From contig NZ_JAEDAH010000005.1 of assembly GCF_020320395.1 (NCBI RefSeq), forward strand, positions 1 to 64,000: a stretch of DNA of 64,000 nucleotides. The letters are read 5' to 3'. The DNA comes from Thalassolituus marinus. GTDB lineage: Bacteria > Pseudomonadota > Gammaproteobacteria > Pseudomonadales > Oceanobacteraceae. This document shows, in pieces, positions 55,501 through 64,000 of the stretch. The notes under the pieces were generated by a model, which was not told where the DNA came from, ran no database searches, and saw only the letters and a program-made list of their open reading frames with translations. The position numbers and the translations under genes were made by a program. Each line of letters starts with the position of its first letter. Position 1 is the stretch's first letter.

Positions 55501-56439
55501 TCAGGCCTTATCGAGCGGAATTCTTACGGTGAAGGTCGTGCCAACCCCCAGGGTACTTTCGACCCGGATATCGCCACCGTGCTCCTGCACCGCATTATGC
55601 GAAATCGACAGGCCAAGACCTGTTCCCTGTCCCACGGGCTTGGTAGTGAAGAATGGCGTAAACAGATACTTCATGTGCTCTTCGTCAATGCCATGCCCAT
55701 CATCACGGATCACAACCTCAATGAAGCCGTTGTTTACCCGGCTGACAATTTCAATCTGACCATTTTCCTCAACCGCCTGATTGGCATTGGCTATCAGATT
55801 GACAAACACCTGGTTCAGCTTGCCAAAATAGCCACTGATCTCCGGCAACTCGCCGTAATCGACGCTGAGCTGAGCATGATACTTCGTCTGATTATTGAGA
55901 ATATTGATAGCCGCACGCAAACAGTCGTTAATATCGACGGCCGTTCTTGTCCCATCGTCCTGGCGGGTAAAGGACTTAAGATCCGCAACAATCTGCTTAA
56001 CCCGCTCAAGCCCCTCTATCGTTTCAATCGCCAGATTCTGATAATCGCTTAGCAGATAGGCGATATCAAACAGCATCAGACCTTCCCGCCATGCTTCCTG
56101 AATCTGTTCGACGGATTGTCCACCAACAATCAGCTGGTCGGCCTGATTCAGAAAACGCTGAATATCCTGCAACCCTTCCACCAGACTGGAGAAGTTGCTG
56201 TAGATATAGCCCAGAGGATTATTTATTTCGTGGGCAACCCCGGCAGCCAGAACCCCCAGAGAGGCCATTTTTTCGGTTTGTACCATCACCCGCTGCTGGT
56301 CATGCAGCGCATCATTCACTTCCTGCAGCTGCTTGTTGGACAAATACAGCTCGCGTGATCGGTCCTCAAGCAGTTGCTCTGCCTGTTTCCGTAACTGCTT
56401 TTCCCTGATATACGCTTTCTCGTAATCGACATCAGCCAT
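55501..56439 (-). CDS. hnoK: H-NOX-associated histidine kinase
   Basis: A 312-residue soluble kinase. An N-terminal coiled coil (1-55, rich in EKQLRKQAEQLLEDR-type heptads) precedes HisKA with H70 (GVAHEINNPLGY) and HATPase_c (NLIANANQAVEENG, DDGHGI, GTGLGLSI). It has no sensor domain or membrane segment; the sensor should be the H-NOX protein encoded one base upstream. NO-bound H-NOX inhibits such kinases in Shewanella and Vibrio. Last gene of the three-gene operon. Confidence 0.87.
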   Translation of the reverse strand: MADVDYEKAYIREKQLRKQAEQLLEDRSRELYLSNKQLQEVNDALHDQQRVMVQTEKMASLGVLAAGVAHEINNPLGYIYSNFSSLVEGLQDIQRFLNQADQLIVGGQSVEQIQEAWREGLMLFDIAYLLSDYQNLAIETIEGLERVKQIVADLKSFTRQDDGTRTAVDINDCLRAAINILNNQTKYHAQLSVDYGELPEISGYFGKLNQVFVNLIANANQAVEENGQIEIVSRVNNGFIEVVIRDDGHGIDEEHMKYLFTPFFTTKPVGQGTGLGLSISHNAVQEHGGDIRVESTLGVGTTFTVRIPLDKA

Positions 56440-56440
56440 A

Positions 56441-56983
56441 TCACTGCTCCAGCAGACGAACCTTCAATCCACAATGATCTGCACCGTCATGCATGCAGGG
56501 TGAGTGCTCAATCGCCACAGGGGTTTCGAAATGGCGGGAACTGCCAACAATCAATCCCTCCGCCAACATGCACATTTTGCGCGGCGAACGATAATTCATC
56601 AGTAGTTCAGCCGGGCTGCTCTGCTGATACTCGAATGTCGGCAAAGCAGCATCGGGATAGAGCTTGCGCACTTCCATATGAACAATGCGATCAACCGAGA
56701 TCAGAAACTGAATGAGGTCATCTGCAGCATCAAAAAAGTCGGGAAAGCGCTGATACAACTCACCTGCCATATACTCGCCAAAGGCTTTCAGCAACACAGC
56801 GGCTTCCAGCCCCGTAACCTTAACCGCAGACGACACCAGAGCCACCAGCTCTTCATCCGGGTATGTCTGGGTGGAAACGTACAGGCCATCCGAGTCCGCA
56901 TCTTCCAGCACGGCATCCCAGCCCTCCAGGCCATAACGCTCTTCCACCATATCGCGCAACATATCAAATACAACACCCTTCAT
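56441..56983 (-). CDS. hnoX: H-NOX heme nitric-oxide sensor
   Basis: A 180-residue heme-NO-binding protein. The axial ligand is H102 (IVHMEVRKLYPDA, P110 following), and the heme-propionate motif YRSPR gives Y131, S133 and R135. The position equal to Tyr140 of oxygen-binding H-NOX is Leu, so the protein should prefer NO over O2. Start overlaps the stop of the response regulator as ATGA, and the kinase begins one base after its stop: a coupled three-gene operon. Confidence 0.93.
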   Translation of the reverse strand: MKGVVFDMLRDMVEERYGLEGWDAVLEDADSDGLYVSTQTYPDEELVALVSSAVKVTGLEAAVLLKAFGEYMAGELYQRFPDFFDAADDLIQFLISVDRIVHMEVRKLYPDAALPTFEYQQSSPAELLMNYRSPRKMCMLAEGLIVGSSRHFETPVAIEHSPCMHDGADHCGLKVRLLEQ

Positions 56984-58308
56984 GAGCCAACCTCCCCTGA
57001 CAGCGCTATATGATCTGCATCGCGGTAAACATGAATCTCCAGCGGTTCGTCCATCAGCTGTTCAAGATGCTGCATTTTACCGATGATATCGCTATCGACC
57101 CGGTAGTGTTTTTTCAGCAGCACCATCCCACGCCCACTGAACAGGTCCCGTGACAACACCATACCTTCTTTCAGTGCTTCGCTGCTTATACACAGTTCAC
57201 TACCGTCAAGATGGTCATGTTGATAGCGCCTGGCGACCTGAATAAAGGCATCGACAACTTGCGGGTCATAGCGCTTACCTGTCTGTGACTCGATTTCATG
57301 GCGCGCCTGAGAGGCATTGCAGGCAACACCGTTAAAGCGCCCCGCCAGCCAGTCACCGTAATCACGAACAACGGCCAGCACCCGGCTGCCAAGCGGAATA
57401 TGCTCCCCGGCCAGCGCATCGGGAAAGCCGGAGCCGTCGTAGCGTTCAAACTGATGGCGGATAAAGTCACTGGCCACCACCAGCGCTGGCACACCGAACA
57501 ACGCGGCTTCAGCCAGAACGGGCCATTGTCTGAACTGCTGCATTTCCTGAGCATTGTAATCACAGTAGGGCTTATCGAGCATGGCGTCAGAAAAGCCCAG
57601 ACGCCCGAGGCCTGACAACATCACGGCTTTGCGCATCGCGTCTGTTTCTTCACTGCTCATTCCCAGAAGGCCGGCAATTTCCTGCGCCATCAGGGCATCG
57701 AGCAATACAGTACGGCTGTTTTCTTCATCGCGTTGAGACGCCAGGGTCGACGCCAGGGTCACCATGTGTTCGTAGCTGTAGTGAAGTTCTTCCGTGCGCT
57801 TACGGACCTTCGCCTCCAGATTCGCATTCAGATTTGCCAGTTCGGCATTCTTAGACGCCAGCTCCGCAGCCAGTCTTTCGTTCTCAAGTTCGAGGAAACG
57901 CGCTGCAAGTAAGTCACTGACCACCCGCCGTAACTCGACGTCGTCCCATGGCTTGTTCATGTAACTGGCGATCTGACCATCGTTTACCGCTTTAATGGTC
58001 GACTCCAGATCGGCGTAGCCGGTCAGGAGTACCCGCCGGGTTTTAGGCCATTCTTTCGCGGCAGCAGACAGCAGCTCAGCACCCGACATACCAGGCATTC
58101 GCATATCACTGATAAGCAAGTCCACGGGCTGTGCACGCATCAGTTCCAGTGCTTCTGCACCAGACGGCGCCGTCAGTATTTCCATCGAGTCCTGACGCAA
58201 CGTCCTGGCCAGTGCTTTAAGCACGTTAGGTTCGTCATCCACCAGCAGAACCCTTGGCTGAACATTTACACCGCCGGGCCGCTGTTTGTGGGAAGCATCA
58301 AATGCCAT
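56980..58308 (-). CDS. Response regulator with degenerate HD-GYP domain
   Basis: A 442-residue protein: receiver (about 18-135; LLVDDEPNVLKAL, phospho-Asp in LLISDMRMPG, Lys in MNKPW), a coiled-coil linker (140-185) and an HD-GYP-like domain (about 190-370). The catalytic HDIGK motif is replaced by SGLGRLG, and the HHE..DGxGYP motif reads HQFERYDGSGFP, so metal binding and c-di-GMP cleavage are probably lost. This resembles Shewanella HnoD, a broken HD-GYP that regulates HnoB. No active HD-GYP lies beside it. First gene of the H-NOX operon with GAGGTGG ribosome site. Confidence 0.85.
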   Translation of the reverse strand: MAFDASHKQRPGGVNVQPRVLLVDDEPNVLKALARTLRQDSMEILTAPSGAEALELMRAQPVDLLISDMRMPGMSGAELLSAAAKEWPKTRRVLLTGYADLESTIKAVNDGQIASYMNKPWDDVELRRVVSDLLAARFLELENERLAAELASKNAELANLNANLEAKVRKRTEELHYSYEHMVTLASTLASQRDEENSRTVLLDALMAQEIAGLLGMSSEETDAMRKAVMLSGLGRLGFSDAMLDKPYCDYNAQEMQQFRQWPVLAEAALFGVPALVVASDFIRHQFERYDGSGFPDALAGEHIPLGSRVLAVVRDYGDWLAGRFNGVACNASQARHEIESQTGKRYDPQVVDAFIQVARRYQHDHLDGSELCISSEALKEGMVLSRDLFSGRGMVLLKKHYRVDSDIIGKMQHLEQLMDEPLEIHVYRDADHIALSGEVGS

Positions 58309-58492
58309 ACACCACCTCAGAAAGGAGTTATAAGCTCAGTCTAGACAATGCTTGGCAAGGAGTAGCCCACAGCCCCTGCTGGTCCGTAGGCATAGAAGAA
58401 AAGCGACTAATAATCTGCTTATACCGGGCTGTTACGCCCTAAGAAACAGAGGCAATTTCTGTTTAGTCAGGATAGTCAGAGGATTAAGTCGA

Positions 58493-58515
58493 CGGTAACC
58501 GATGACCAGTTACCG
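58493..58515 (-). terminator. Hairpin downstream of the HI0933-type gene
   Basis: CGGTAAC and GTTACCG enclose nine bases. It is 30 bases past the flavoprotein stop. A second inverted repeat, AAACAGA/TCTGTTT, lies at 58444-58464. The remainder of 58309-58544 is the H-NOX operon upstream region, without a clear operator. Confidence 0.5.
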
Positions 58516-58544
58516 GAATTTTCACTTCCGTTTGTAACCGGAGA

Positions 58545-59747
58545 TCATACGAACTCCGCGGCGGCGACAGCGCTTGCCCATGCCCACTGGAAGTTAAAGC
58601 CGCCCAGATGACCGGTAACGTCCACGACTTCACCAATAAAGAACAAGCCCGGAGCCTGCTTTGCCTCCATAGTTTTTGAAGAAAGCTCATCGGTATCAAC
58701 GCCACCAAGAGCAACTTCCGCCGTGCGGTAGCCTTCAGTGCCCGCAGGCTTCACCCGCCACTGATGCAATCCTTCGGCTATAGCGTCCATTTCTGCGCCA
58801 CTGAGCTGAGCCAGAGTTGCAGCAGCCAGCGCATGGCCGTCCAGCCAGCGCTCAGCAAACTTGTTGGTGGTCAGCTCCGCCAGCCAGGTGCGTAACAGCA
58901 GCTTAGGACGTTCATGGGCAACCTGGCGCAGCAGACTGGCGCAGTCTTCAGCTGGCAACAGGTTAATCAGCAGCTCGTCGCCCTGCTGCCAGTATGAGGA
59001 GATCTGCAGCATTGCCGGACCACTCAGGCCACGATGGGTAAACAGCATGTCATCAAGGAAACTCATACCGCCACAGCTGACGTCAACCGCCAGCGCGGTG
59101 CCGCTCAGCGCCTCACTCAGAGCTTTGTTGCGATCCGTCAGGGTAAAAGGCACCAGACCAGCGCGGGCGGGATACACCTTAAGCCCGAACTGACGCGCGA
59201 TATCATAGCCAAAGCCCGTTGCTCCCAGAGTCGGGATCGAAGGTCCACCGGTGGCAATCACCAGCGACTGACACTGCAGCACTTCGCCACCAGCGCTCAG
59301 CTGATAGCGGTAATCGTCGTTACCGGTTTGCTGGATATCAGCAACGTCGGTTCGCAGGCGAATAACCGCACCGGCAGTGGCGCATTCATCCAGTAGCATA
59401 TTGAGGATGTCAGAGGCTTTGTTATCACAAAACAGCTGACCGTCCTTCTTTTCGTGATAGGCAATGCCGTTTGCTTCGACCAGAGCAATAAAGTCCCATT
59501 GGCTGTAGCGTTTAAGCGCCGACTTACAGAAATGCGGGTTATGGCTGAGGTACTTATCCGCTGCAACAAAGTAATTGGTGAAGTTACAGCGCCCGCCACC
59601 AGACATCAGAATTTTCTTACCGGCTTTATTGGCATGATCCACCACCAGTACCTGGCGGCCACGTGCAGCCGCCTTCGCGGCACACATCAGTCCTGCCGCT
59701 CCGGCACCAATGATCACAACATCAAATTTCTGTAGCAATTCCGTCAT
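58545..59747 (-). CDS. HI0933/YhiN family flavoprotein
   Basis: A 400-residue FAD/NAD(P)-dependent oxidoreductase. The dinucleotide motif VVIIGAGAAGLMCA is at 10-23, GGGRCNFTN (about 50-58) is the family hallmark, and FFIGEVVDVTGHLGGFNFQWAWASG-like sequence closes it (GEVVDVTGHLGGFN). Reactions vary between family members (for example BaiN). Single gene. Confidence 0.88.
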   Translation of the reverse strand: MTELLQKFDVVIIGAGAAGLMCAAKAAARGRQVLVVDHANKAGKKILMSGGGRCNFTNYFVAADKYLSHNPHFCKSALKRYSQWDFIALVEANGIAYHEKKDGQLFCDNKASDILNMLLDECATAGAVIRLRTDVADIQQTGNDDYRYQLSAGGEVLQCQSLVIATGGPSIPTLGATGFGYDIARQFGLKVYPARAGLVPFTLTDRNKALSEALSGTALAVDVSCGGMSFLDDMLFTHRGLSGPAMLQISSYWQQGDELLINLLPAEDCASLLRQVAHERPKLLLRTWLAELTTNKFAERWLDGHALAAATLAQLSGAEMDAIAEGLHQWRVKPAGTEGYRTAEVALGGVDTDELSSKTMEAKQAPGLFFIGEVVDVTGHLGGFNFQWAWASAVAAAEFV

Positions 59748-59830
59748 ACCCTGTTCACACGCTGATCGATAGCGGCCGCATTATGCCATTAAACGCCGCA
59801 GCTCGAGAGATAGTTAGCCGGGAGAAAGAT

Positions 59831-60637
59831 ATGGAACTGTTTGACCGTACAGGCCTGATGGAGGCCACCGGACTGAGTCCGTTTAAACTGAATATGCTGC
59901 TGGCCTTGCTGAAAGCGCCAAGAATGGACCGTATTTACCGCCAGCTGGAAAAGAAAGAAGGCATCGACATGATTGAAGATGCACTGGCCTACCTCAACAT
60001 TCAGCTCGACTACGATGAAGATGCGCTGTTAGCGGCGATTCCCGATGAAGGTCCGTTTATCACTGTGTCCAACCACCCTTACGGCTTTCTCGATGGTGTG
60101 ATTCTGTTGCTGCTGATTGGCCGTAAGCGTCCGCAATACAAAGCTATCGCCAACTTCCTGCTGAGTTACTTTGCACCAATTTCAGATTTGTTTATCACCG
60201 TCAATCCGTTCGAGACTGCCAGTCGACGCAGCATGGGCGGCATGCGTAAATCTCTGCAGCATCTGCAGGATGGGGAAGGTATTGGCCTGTTCCCGGCCGG
60301 AGAAGTGTCCACCTGGTACAAGGGACAGCAAGGTGTGGCTGACCGTAACTGGTCTTTGTCCAGTATCCGCCTGATCCGCAAAGCAGCCGTACCGGTTATT
60401 CCGATTTACTTTCATGGTGCTAACAGCCTGAGCTTTCATACCCTTGGCAAGATTCATCCGGCGTTGCGCACCTTACGCATTCCCGCGGAATTTCTGAAAA
60501 AGCAGAACTCTGTGATTAAGCTGTCGGTGGATCAGCAGATTCCGTGGCAACAACTGGAGGCGCTGGACAGCGACGAGGCCATTCGCGATTATCTGCGTGA
60601 ACGCACCTACGCTCACGCCGATACTTATCTGCTTTAA
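59831..60637 (+). CDS. Lysophospholipid acyltransferase family protein
   Basis: A 268-residue PlsC-type acyltransferase. The catalytic motif NHPYGFLDG (NHxxxxD) is at about 81-89 and the glycerophosphate-binding stretch FPAGEVST at about 155-162. Similar proteins make ornithine lipids or re-acylate lysophospholipids. ATG 59831 follows GGGAG; an upstream ATG at 59783 lacks support. Its stop is six bases from that of rnhB, in convergent orientation. Confidence 0.82.
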   Translation: MELFDRTGLMEATGLSPFKLNMLLALLKAPRMDRIYRQLEKKEGIDMIEDALAYLNIQLDYDEDALLAAIPDEGPFITVSNHPYGFLDGVILLLLIGRKRPQYKAIANFLLSYFAPISDLFITVNPFETASRRSMGGMRKSLQHLQDGEGIGLFPAGEVSTWYKGQQGVADRNWSLSSIRLIRKAAVPVIPIYFHGANSLSFHTLGKIHPALRTLRIPAEFLKKQNSVIKLSVDQQIPWQQLEALDSDEAIRDYLRERTYAHADTYLL

Positions 60638-60643
60638 GAAGGG

Positions 60644-61267
60644 TTAGCCGAGACGGGCTTTGACCGGCGCATAGCTGCGCCGGTGAATATCACACGGCCC
60701 CAGTTCGCGCAGTGCATCCATATGCACTTTGGTGCCATAGCCCTTGTGCTTAGCGAAACCGTAACCCGGGTAAAGTGCATCCAGTTCGACCATTTCCCGG
60801 TCACGCTGTACTTTGGCCAGCACTGATGCTGCCGATATTGCAGCAACCAGACTATCACCCTTAATAATGGTGGTGGTATCCAGCGGCGTCTCCGGTGCTT
60901 TGTTACCATCGATCAGCGCGTGCTGACACGGCAGCTGCAAGCCATCAATGGCACGACTCATTGCCAGCATGCGCGCATTAAGAATATTGAGGCGATCAAT
61001 TTCTTCCACAGTCGCGCGGGCGATACAGTAATCCAACGCTTTTTCGCGAATTTCGTCGAACAGACGCTCACGTTTTTTTTCCGTAAGCTTTTTAGAATCG
61101 GTCAGTCCTTCAATCGGATTGGCCGGATCAAGAATAACGGCTGCGGCGACAACGTCACCGCATAAAGGGCCAGCACCGGCTTCATCGACACCACAATAAG
61201 GAATTGCGGCATCAATCAGCGTTTGCTCAGCGACGGTCAGTGTCGCTTCAGACAGTTCTTCGCTCAC
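60644..61267 (-). CDS. rnhB: Ribonuclease HII
   Basis: A 207-residue nuclease removing ribonucleotides from DNA. Catalytic acids are D and E of VDEAG (about 28-29), D in LIDGNKAPE and D in [17 protein letters not shown]. The usual GRG junction-recognition motif reads GAG here ([10 protein letters not shown]). Start is GTG 61267, overlapping the lpxB stop as GTGA. In many relatives dnaE follows rnhB; here an unrelated convergent gene does. Confidence 0.93.
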   Translation of the reverse strand: MSEELSEATLTVAEQTLIDAAIPYCGVDEAGAGPLCGDVVAAAVILDPANPIEGLTDSKKLTEKKRERLFDEIREKALDYCIARATVEEIDRLNILNARMLAMSRAIDGLQLPCQHALIDGNKAPETPLDTTTIIKGDSLVAAISAASVLAKVQRDREMVELDALYPGYGFAKHKGYGTKVHMDALRELGPCDIHRRSYAPVKARLG

Positions 61268-62400
61268 GGCTTTTCCAGCAATTCGGCAATGGCGGCTGCC
61301 GCTTCGTGATCAGCGTTGCGTTTCAGTTGGCGGTGAATAAACAGGAAGGTCTCATGCAACTGATGCATGGCATCCGAATCTTCAAGTCGCACCAGTAACG
61401 CTTCCGCAAGATTTTCGGCAGTCGCGTCGTGCTGCAGATATTCCGGTACCAGCTCACGTCCGGCCAACAGGTTCGGCAGGGAAACAAATTCCTGCGTTAC
61501 CAATCGCTTAAGAATTTTATACGTCAGTGGGGCAACGATATAACTGACCACCATCGGCTTTTTCAGCAACATGGCTTCCAGCGTTGCCGTACCGGAGGCC
61601 AGCAAAATTGTATCGGCTGCTGCCATACAGGTGTGCGATTGACCCAGTACCACTTTAACCGGCAGGTTTACCGGGAACTCCGCCAGCTGAGCTTCAATCT
61701 GATTGCGACGCTCGACCGAAGCTGCAGGGATAATAAACTGCAGATCATTGCGCTTTTGCAGCATACGCTCTGCGGTCTGCAGGAACAGCTGCCCCAGCCG
61801 CGCTACCTCACCGCCACGACTACCCGGCATCAGACACACGACCGGACGGGTAGTATCCAGTCCAAGATTTTCCCGAGCCGGATCAGACGGTGTTTCCAGC
61901 GGAATTTTATCCGCCAGATGATGGCCAACAAACGTCACCGGCACATCGTGCTTTTCATAAAACTTGGCTTCAAACGGGAACAACGTCAGCATCAGATCAA
62001 CCGCTTTGGCGATCTTGAACACACGCTTTTCTCGCCAGGCCCAGACGGACGGGCTGACGTAATGCGCAGTTTTAATCCCCGCCTCTCTCAGTTTCTGTTC
62101 CAGCGTCAGGTTGAAATCCGGAGCATCAATGCCAATGAAGACATCAGGTGGATTTTTCTTCCAGTAGCGGACCAAATCCCGACGCACTTTGAGCAGCTCA
62201 AATAATCGGCCCAGAACTTCCACCAGCCCCATTACCGACAGACGCTCCATCGGCACAAAGCTTTTGAAGCCATGGGATTGCATCAGCGGCCCACCGATGC
62301 CTTCGAATTCTGCATCGGGGTATCGTTCTTTCAGGCTTTTGACCAGACCGGCACCGAGCATATCGCCCGATGTTTCACCCGCAACAATCGCAATACGCAT
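61264..62400 (-). CDS. lpxB: Lipid-A-disaccharide synthase
   Basis: A 378-residue glycosyltransferase (GT19) joining UDP-diacylglucosamine and lipid [21 protein letters not shown] is the usual opening (AGETSGD), with [10 protein letters not shown] and [11 protein letters not shown] further on. Start follows the lpxA stop directly (TAA then ATG). Part of the lpxD-fabZ-lpxA-lpxB-rnhB operon. Confidence 0.97.
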   Translation of the reverse strand: MRIAIVAGETSGDMLGAGLVKSLKERYPDAEFEGIGGPLMQSHGFKSFVPMERLSVMGLVEVLGRLFELLKVRRDLVRYWKKNPPDVFIGIDAPDFNLTLEQKLREAGIKTAHYVSPSVWAWREKRVFKIAKAVDLMLTLFPFEAKFYEKHDVPVTFVGHHLADKIPLETPSDPARENLGLDTTRPVVCLMPGSRGGEVARLGQLFLQTAERMLQKRNDLQFIIPAASVERRNQIEAQLAEFPVNLPVKVVLGQSHTCMAAADTILLASGTATLEAMLLKKPMVVSYIVAPLTYKILKRLVTQEFVSLPNLLAGRELVPEYLQHDATAENLAEALLVRLEDSDAMHQLHETFLFIHRQLKRNADHEAAAAIAELLEKP

Positions 62401-63171
62401 TTAACGAATAATGCCTCGTGTTGCAGATTCAACGCTGTTCACCAACAGGCGAACACCTTTATCCTGCGCCGCCGCAGACTGCAACTCTGCCAGAGCTTCT
62501 GCCGTTGTCAGGCTGCTTCGATACAGTGTTTTGTAAGCATTGCGAATGGCCATAATACTTTCTTTGGCAAACCCACGACGACGCAAACCTTCACTGTTAA
62601 TACCATGAGGCTTGGCTGGGTTTCCCTGTGCCATAACGTAAGCAGGTATATCTTTTAAAACAATGGTGCCTGTGCCACACATTGAGTGCGCACCAATCAG
62701 GCAGAACTGATGAACCTGGGTTGAACCACCAAGAATTGCCCAGTCGCCAATTTTTACGTGACCGGCAATATTGGTGTCATTGGCCAGAATACAGTTATCG
62801 CCAATAATCGCATCATGAGCGACGTGTACGTTCACCATAAACAGATTATTACTGCCAATAATGGTCGTACCATTATCCTGAACAGTTCCGCGGTGAAGCG
62901 TGCAGGCTTCACGAATAACGTTGTTGTCACCGATAACCAAAGTCGTTGGTTCACCAGCGTATTTTTTGTCCTGGCACTCTTCACCAATACTGGCGAACTG
63001 GAAGATTCGGTTATTTTTGCCAATGGTTGTCGGGCCCCGGACGACGACATGTGGTCCGATAATGGTGCCATCACCGATTTCGACGTTTGCTTCAACGATG
63101 GAATATGGGCCTATTTCAACGCCCTCACCGATAACGGCGGACGAATCAACGATGGCAGTCGGGTGAATCAT
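62401..63171 (-). CDS. lpxA: UDP-N-acetylglucosamine acyltransferase
   Basis: A 256-residue left-handed beta-helix enzyme, first step of lipid A synthesis. Hexapeptide repeats fill 1-185 ([21 protein letters not shown] in part), with the catalytic His in [11 protein letters not shown] and substrate-contact [11 protein letters not shown]. Its start overlaps the fabZ stop as ATGA. Confidence 0.97.
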   Translation of the reverse strand: MIHPTAIVDSSAVIGEGVEIGPYSIVEANVEIGDGTIIGPHVVVRGPTTIGKNNRIFQFASIGEECQDKKYAGEPTTLVIGDNNVIREACTLHRGTVQDNGTTIIGSNNLFMVNVHVAHDAIIGDNCILANDTNIAGHVKIGDWAILGGSTQVHQFCLIGAHSMCGTGTIVLKDIPAYVMAQGNPAKPHGINSEGLRRRGFAKESIMAIRNAYKTLYRSSLTTAEALAELQSAAAQDKGVRLLVNSVESATRGIIR

Positions 63172-63632
63172 GCTTGCTCCAGCTCTTGCTCTGCGCAGGT
63201 AATTACCGCCGCGCAGGCTACTTTATCATCCACCAGCGCACGACAATCAAACTTCCAGATACCTCGGCGTCCGCTCATGAAACGCGCTTCCAGAATAATC
63301 TGATCACCTGGCACAATCGGTCGTTTAAAACGAACATTGTCTGCACCGGCAAATAAATACAGGGTTGAAGGGGTTTTCTTATCGCCCAGCATGGTAAGAC
63401 CCAGCAGACCTGCTGCCTGAGCCATAGCTTCCAGCGTGAGTACGCCGGGCATGATTGGCTGTCCCGGAAAATGTCCGTTGAAGAACTCTTCGTTAATCGT
63501 GACATTTTTCAGAACACGGATTACGGCGCCATCCTCGGCGTCGAGGTCAACCGACTGAATGCGGTCGACCAGTAAAAATGGATAACGATGCGGAAGAAGA
63601 CTCTGAATCTCCTGGATGGTATGCGCTGACAT
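63168..63632 (-). CDS. fabZ: 3-hydroxyacyl-ACP dehydratase
   Basis: A 154-residue hot-dog-fold dehydratase of fatty acid synthesis. The catalytic motif [21 protein letters not shown] in part (His of GHFPGQ; Glu of TLEAMAQ) and [13 protein letters not shown] are diagnostic. ATG 63632 shares its A with the lpxD stop (TGATG), so translation is coupled. It competes with LpxA for 3-hydroxyacyl-ACP, hence the operon. Confidence 0.97.
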   Translation of the reverse strand: MSAHTIQEIQSLLPHRYPFLLVDRIQSVDLDAEDGAVIRVLKNVTINEEFFNGHFPGQPIMPGVLTLEAMAQAAGLLGLTMLGDKKTPSTLYLFAGADNVRFKRPIVPGDQIILEARFMSGRRGIWKFDCRALVDDKVACAAVITCAEQELEQA

Positions 63633-64000
63633 CAAGCTTTACCTTCGTGGCGTTTTTCTAACTGTTGCAGCCGTTTGGCCATGGAGTCCAGTTGTCGGAA
63701 ACGCGTCGCACTACGGCGCCAGTCCTGCATCGGCATTTGCGCTGTACCCGAAGCCCAGGCTCCTGGTTCAGTAATAGACTTACTGATAACCGTCATACCT
63801 GCGATATGCACACCATCGCATATTTCAAGATGACCAGTAATCCCGGCACAGCCAGCAATGGTACAGTGACGACCAATGATCGTACTTCCAGCAATAGCAG
63901 CGTGAGCGGCAATGGCTGTGCCATCACCTATTTTCACGTTGTGCGCGATCTGAATCAGGTTGTCGAGGATCACATGATCACCGATAACCGTATCTCCAAG
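63632..64000 (-). CDS. lpxD: UDP-3-O-acylglucosamine N-acyltransferase, C-terminal part
   Basis: The last 122 residues of LpxD; the 5' end lies beyond the window. Hexapeptide repeats are clear, with [18 protein letters not shown] (catalytic-His region), [14 protein letters not shown] and [17 protein letters not shown]-terminal helix ([20 protein letters not shown]) matches the LpxD tail. First visible gene of the lipid A operon. Confidence 0.95.
   Translation of the reverse strand, partial: LGDTVIGDHVILDNLIQIAHNVKIGDGTAIAAHAAIAGSTIIGRHCTIAGCAGITGHLEICDGVHIAGMTVISKSITEPGAWASGTAQMPMQDWRRSATRFRQLDSMAKRLQQLEKRHEGKA

Overview
This window is a dense, gene-complete stretch of a gammaproteobacterial chromosome. 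Best guess is a marine, aerobic heterotroph of the Oceanospirillales/Pseudomonas side of the class (Thalassolituus- or Oceanobacter-like). That placement is inference from protein style and gene order: lpxD-fabZ-lpxA-lpxB-rnhB, argG-motY-pyrC-rnt in the order I recall from Pseudomonas, an isocitrate lyase of the long Pseudomonas type, malate:quinone oxidoreductase, a three-gene proton-translocating transhydrogenase, a polar-flagellum MotY, and many solitary periplasmic binding proteins. I see no rRNA, tRNA, CRISPR array, intact insertion sequence or prophage.

Layout. 1-8.9 kb: cytochrome b561, a large secreted GH5 endoglycoceramidase-like enzyme with two ricin-type domains, a chemoreceptor with an HBM sensor, an NAD-kinase-like protein and outer-membrane phospholipase A. 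9-14 kb: a drug/metabolite exporter with a divergent MarR regulator and two matching operators, ferredoxin-NADP reductase with a divergent LysR regulator, a YgjP-type metallohydrolase, a cytosine deaminase of the yeast type, and a convergent response regulator/hybrid kinase pair. 16-20 kb: a lipoprotein, a coupled SLATT-TauE/SafE membrane pair, a binding protein and a Cys-rich CWC protein. 20-27 kb: argG, motY (textbook sigma-28 promoter), pyrC-rnt-yacL, katG (FNR-type box upstream) and a frameshifted binding protein. 27.9-34 kb: pntB/pntAb/pntAa, mqo, a GreA-like factor and hexose-6-phosphate mutarotase. 34-41 kb: hemerythrin with a DNR-type box, LysR, a divergent pair of paralogous phosphoribosyltransferases, a TorF-type porin, a binding protein, homoserine dehydrogenase (TTG start) and a GcvR-like ACT protein. 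41-49.5 kb: pirin, DMT transporter, nitroreductase/LysR, crotonase, a class I amidotransferase, then a purine module (adenine deaminase, 2OG-Fe(II) oxygenase, BMP-type binding protein) tied together by a shared 10-base palindromic word. 49.6-55.3 kb: a DesB/DesC-type desaturase operon, a diguanylate cyclase and isocitrate lyase, whose 3' end and terminator are partly duplicated downstream. 55.5-58.3 kb: a nitric-oxide signalling operon (response regulator with a broken HD-GYP domain, H-NOX, histidine kinase). 58.5-64 kb: HI0933-type flavoprotein, acyltransferase and the lipid A operon, cut by the window edge inside lpxD.

The genes suggest a motile aerobe that adjusts to low oxygen and NO: three FNR/DNR-like sites, hemerythrin and H-NOX lie in one window. 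It also scavenges purines and pyrimidines and uses the glyoxylate shunt. The least ordinary items are the ricin domain nested inside the GH5 catalytic domain, the shared palindrome of the purine module, the rearranged aceA 3' region, the SLATT-TSUP couple, and an H-NOX operon whose only output domain looks catalytically dead.
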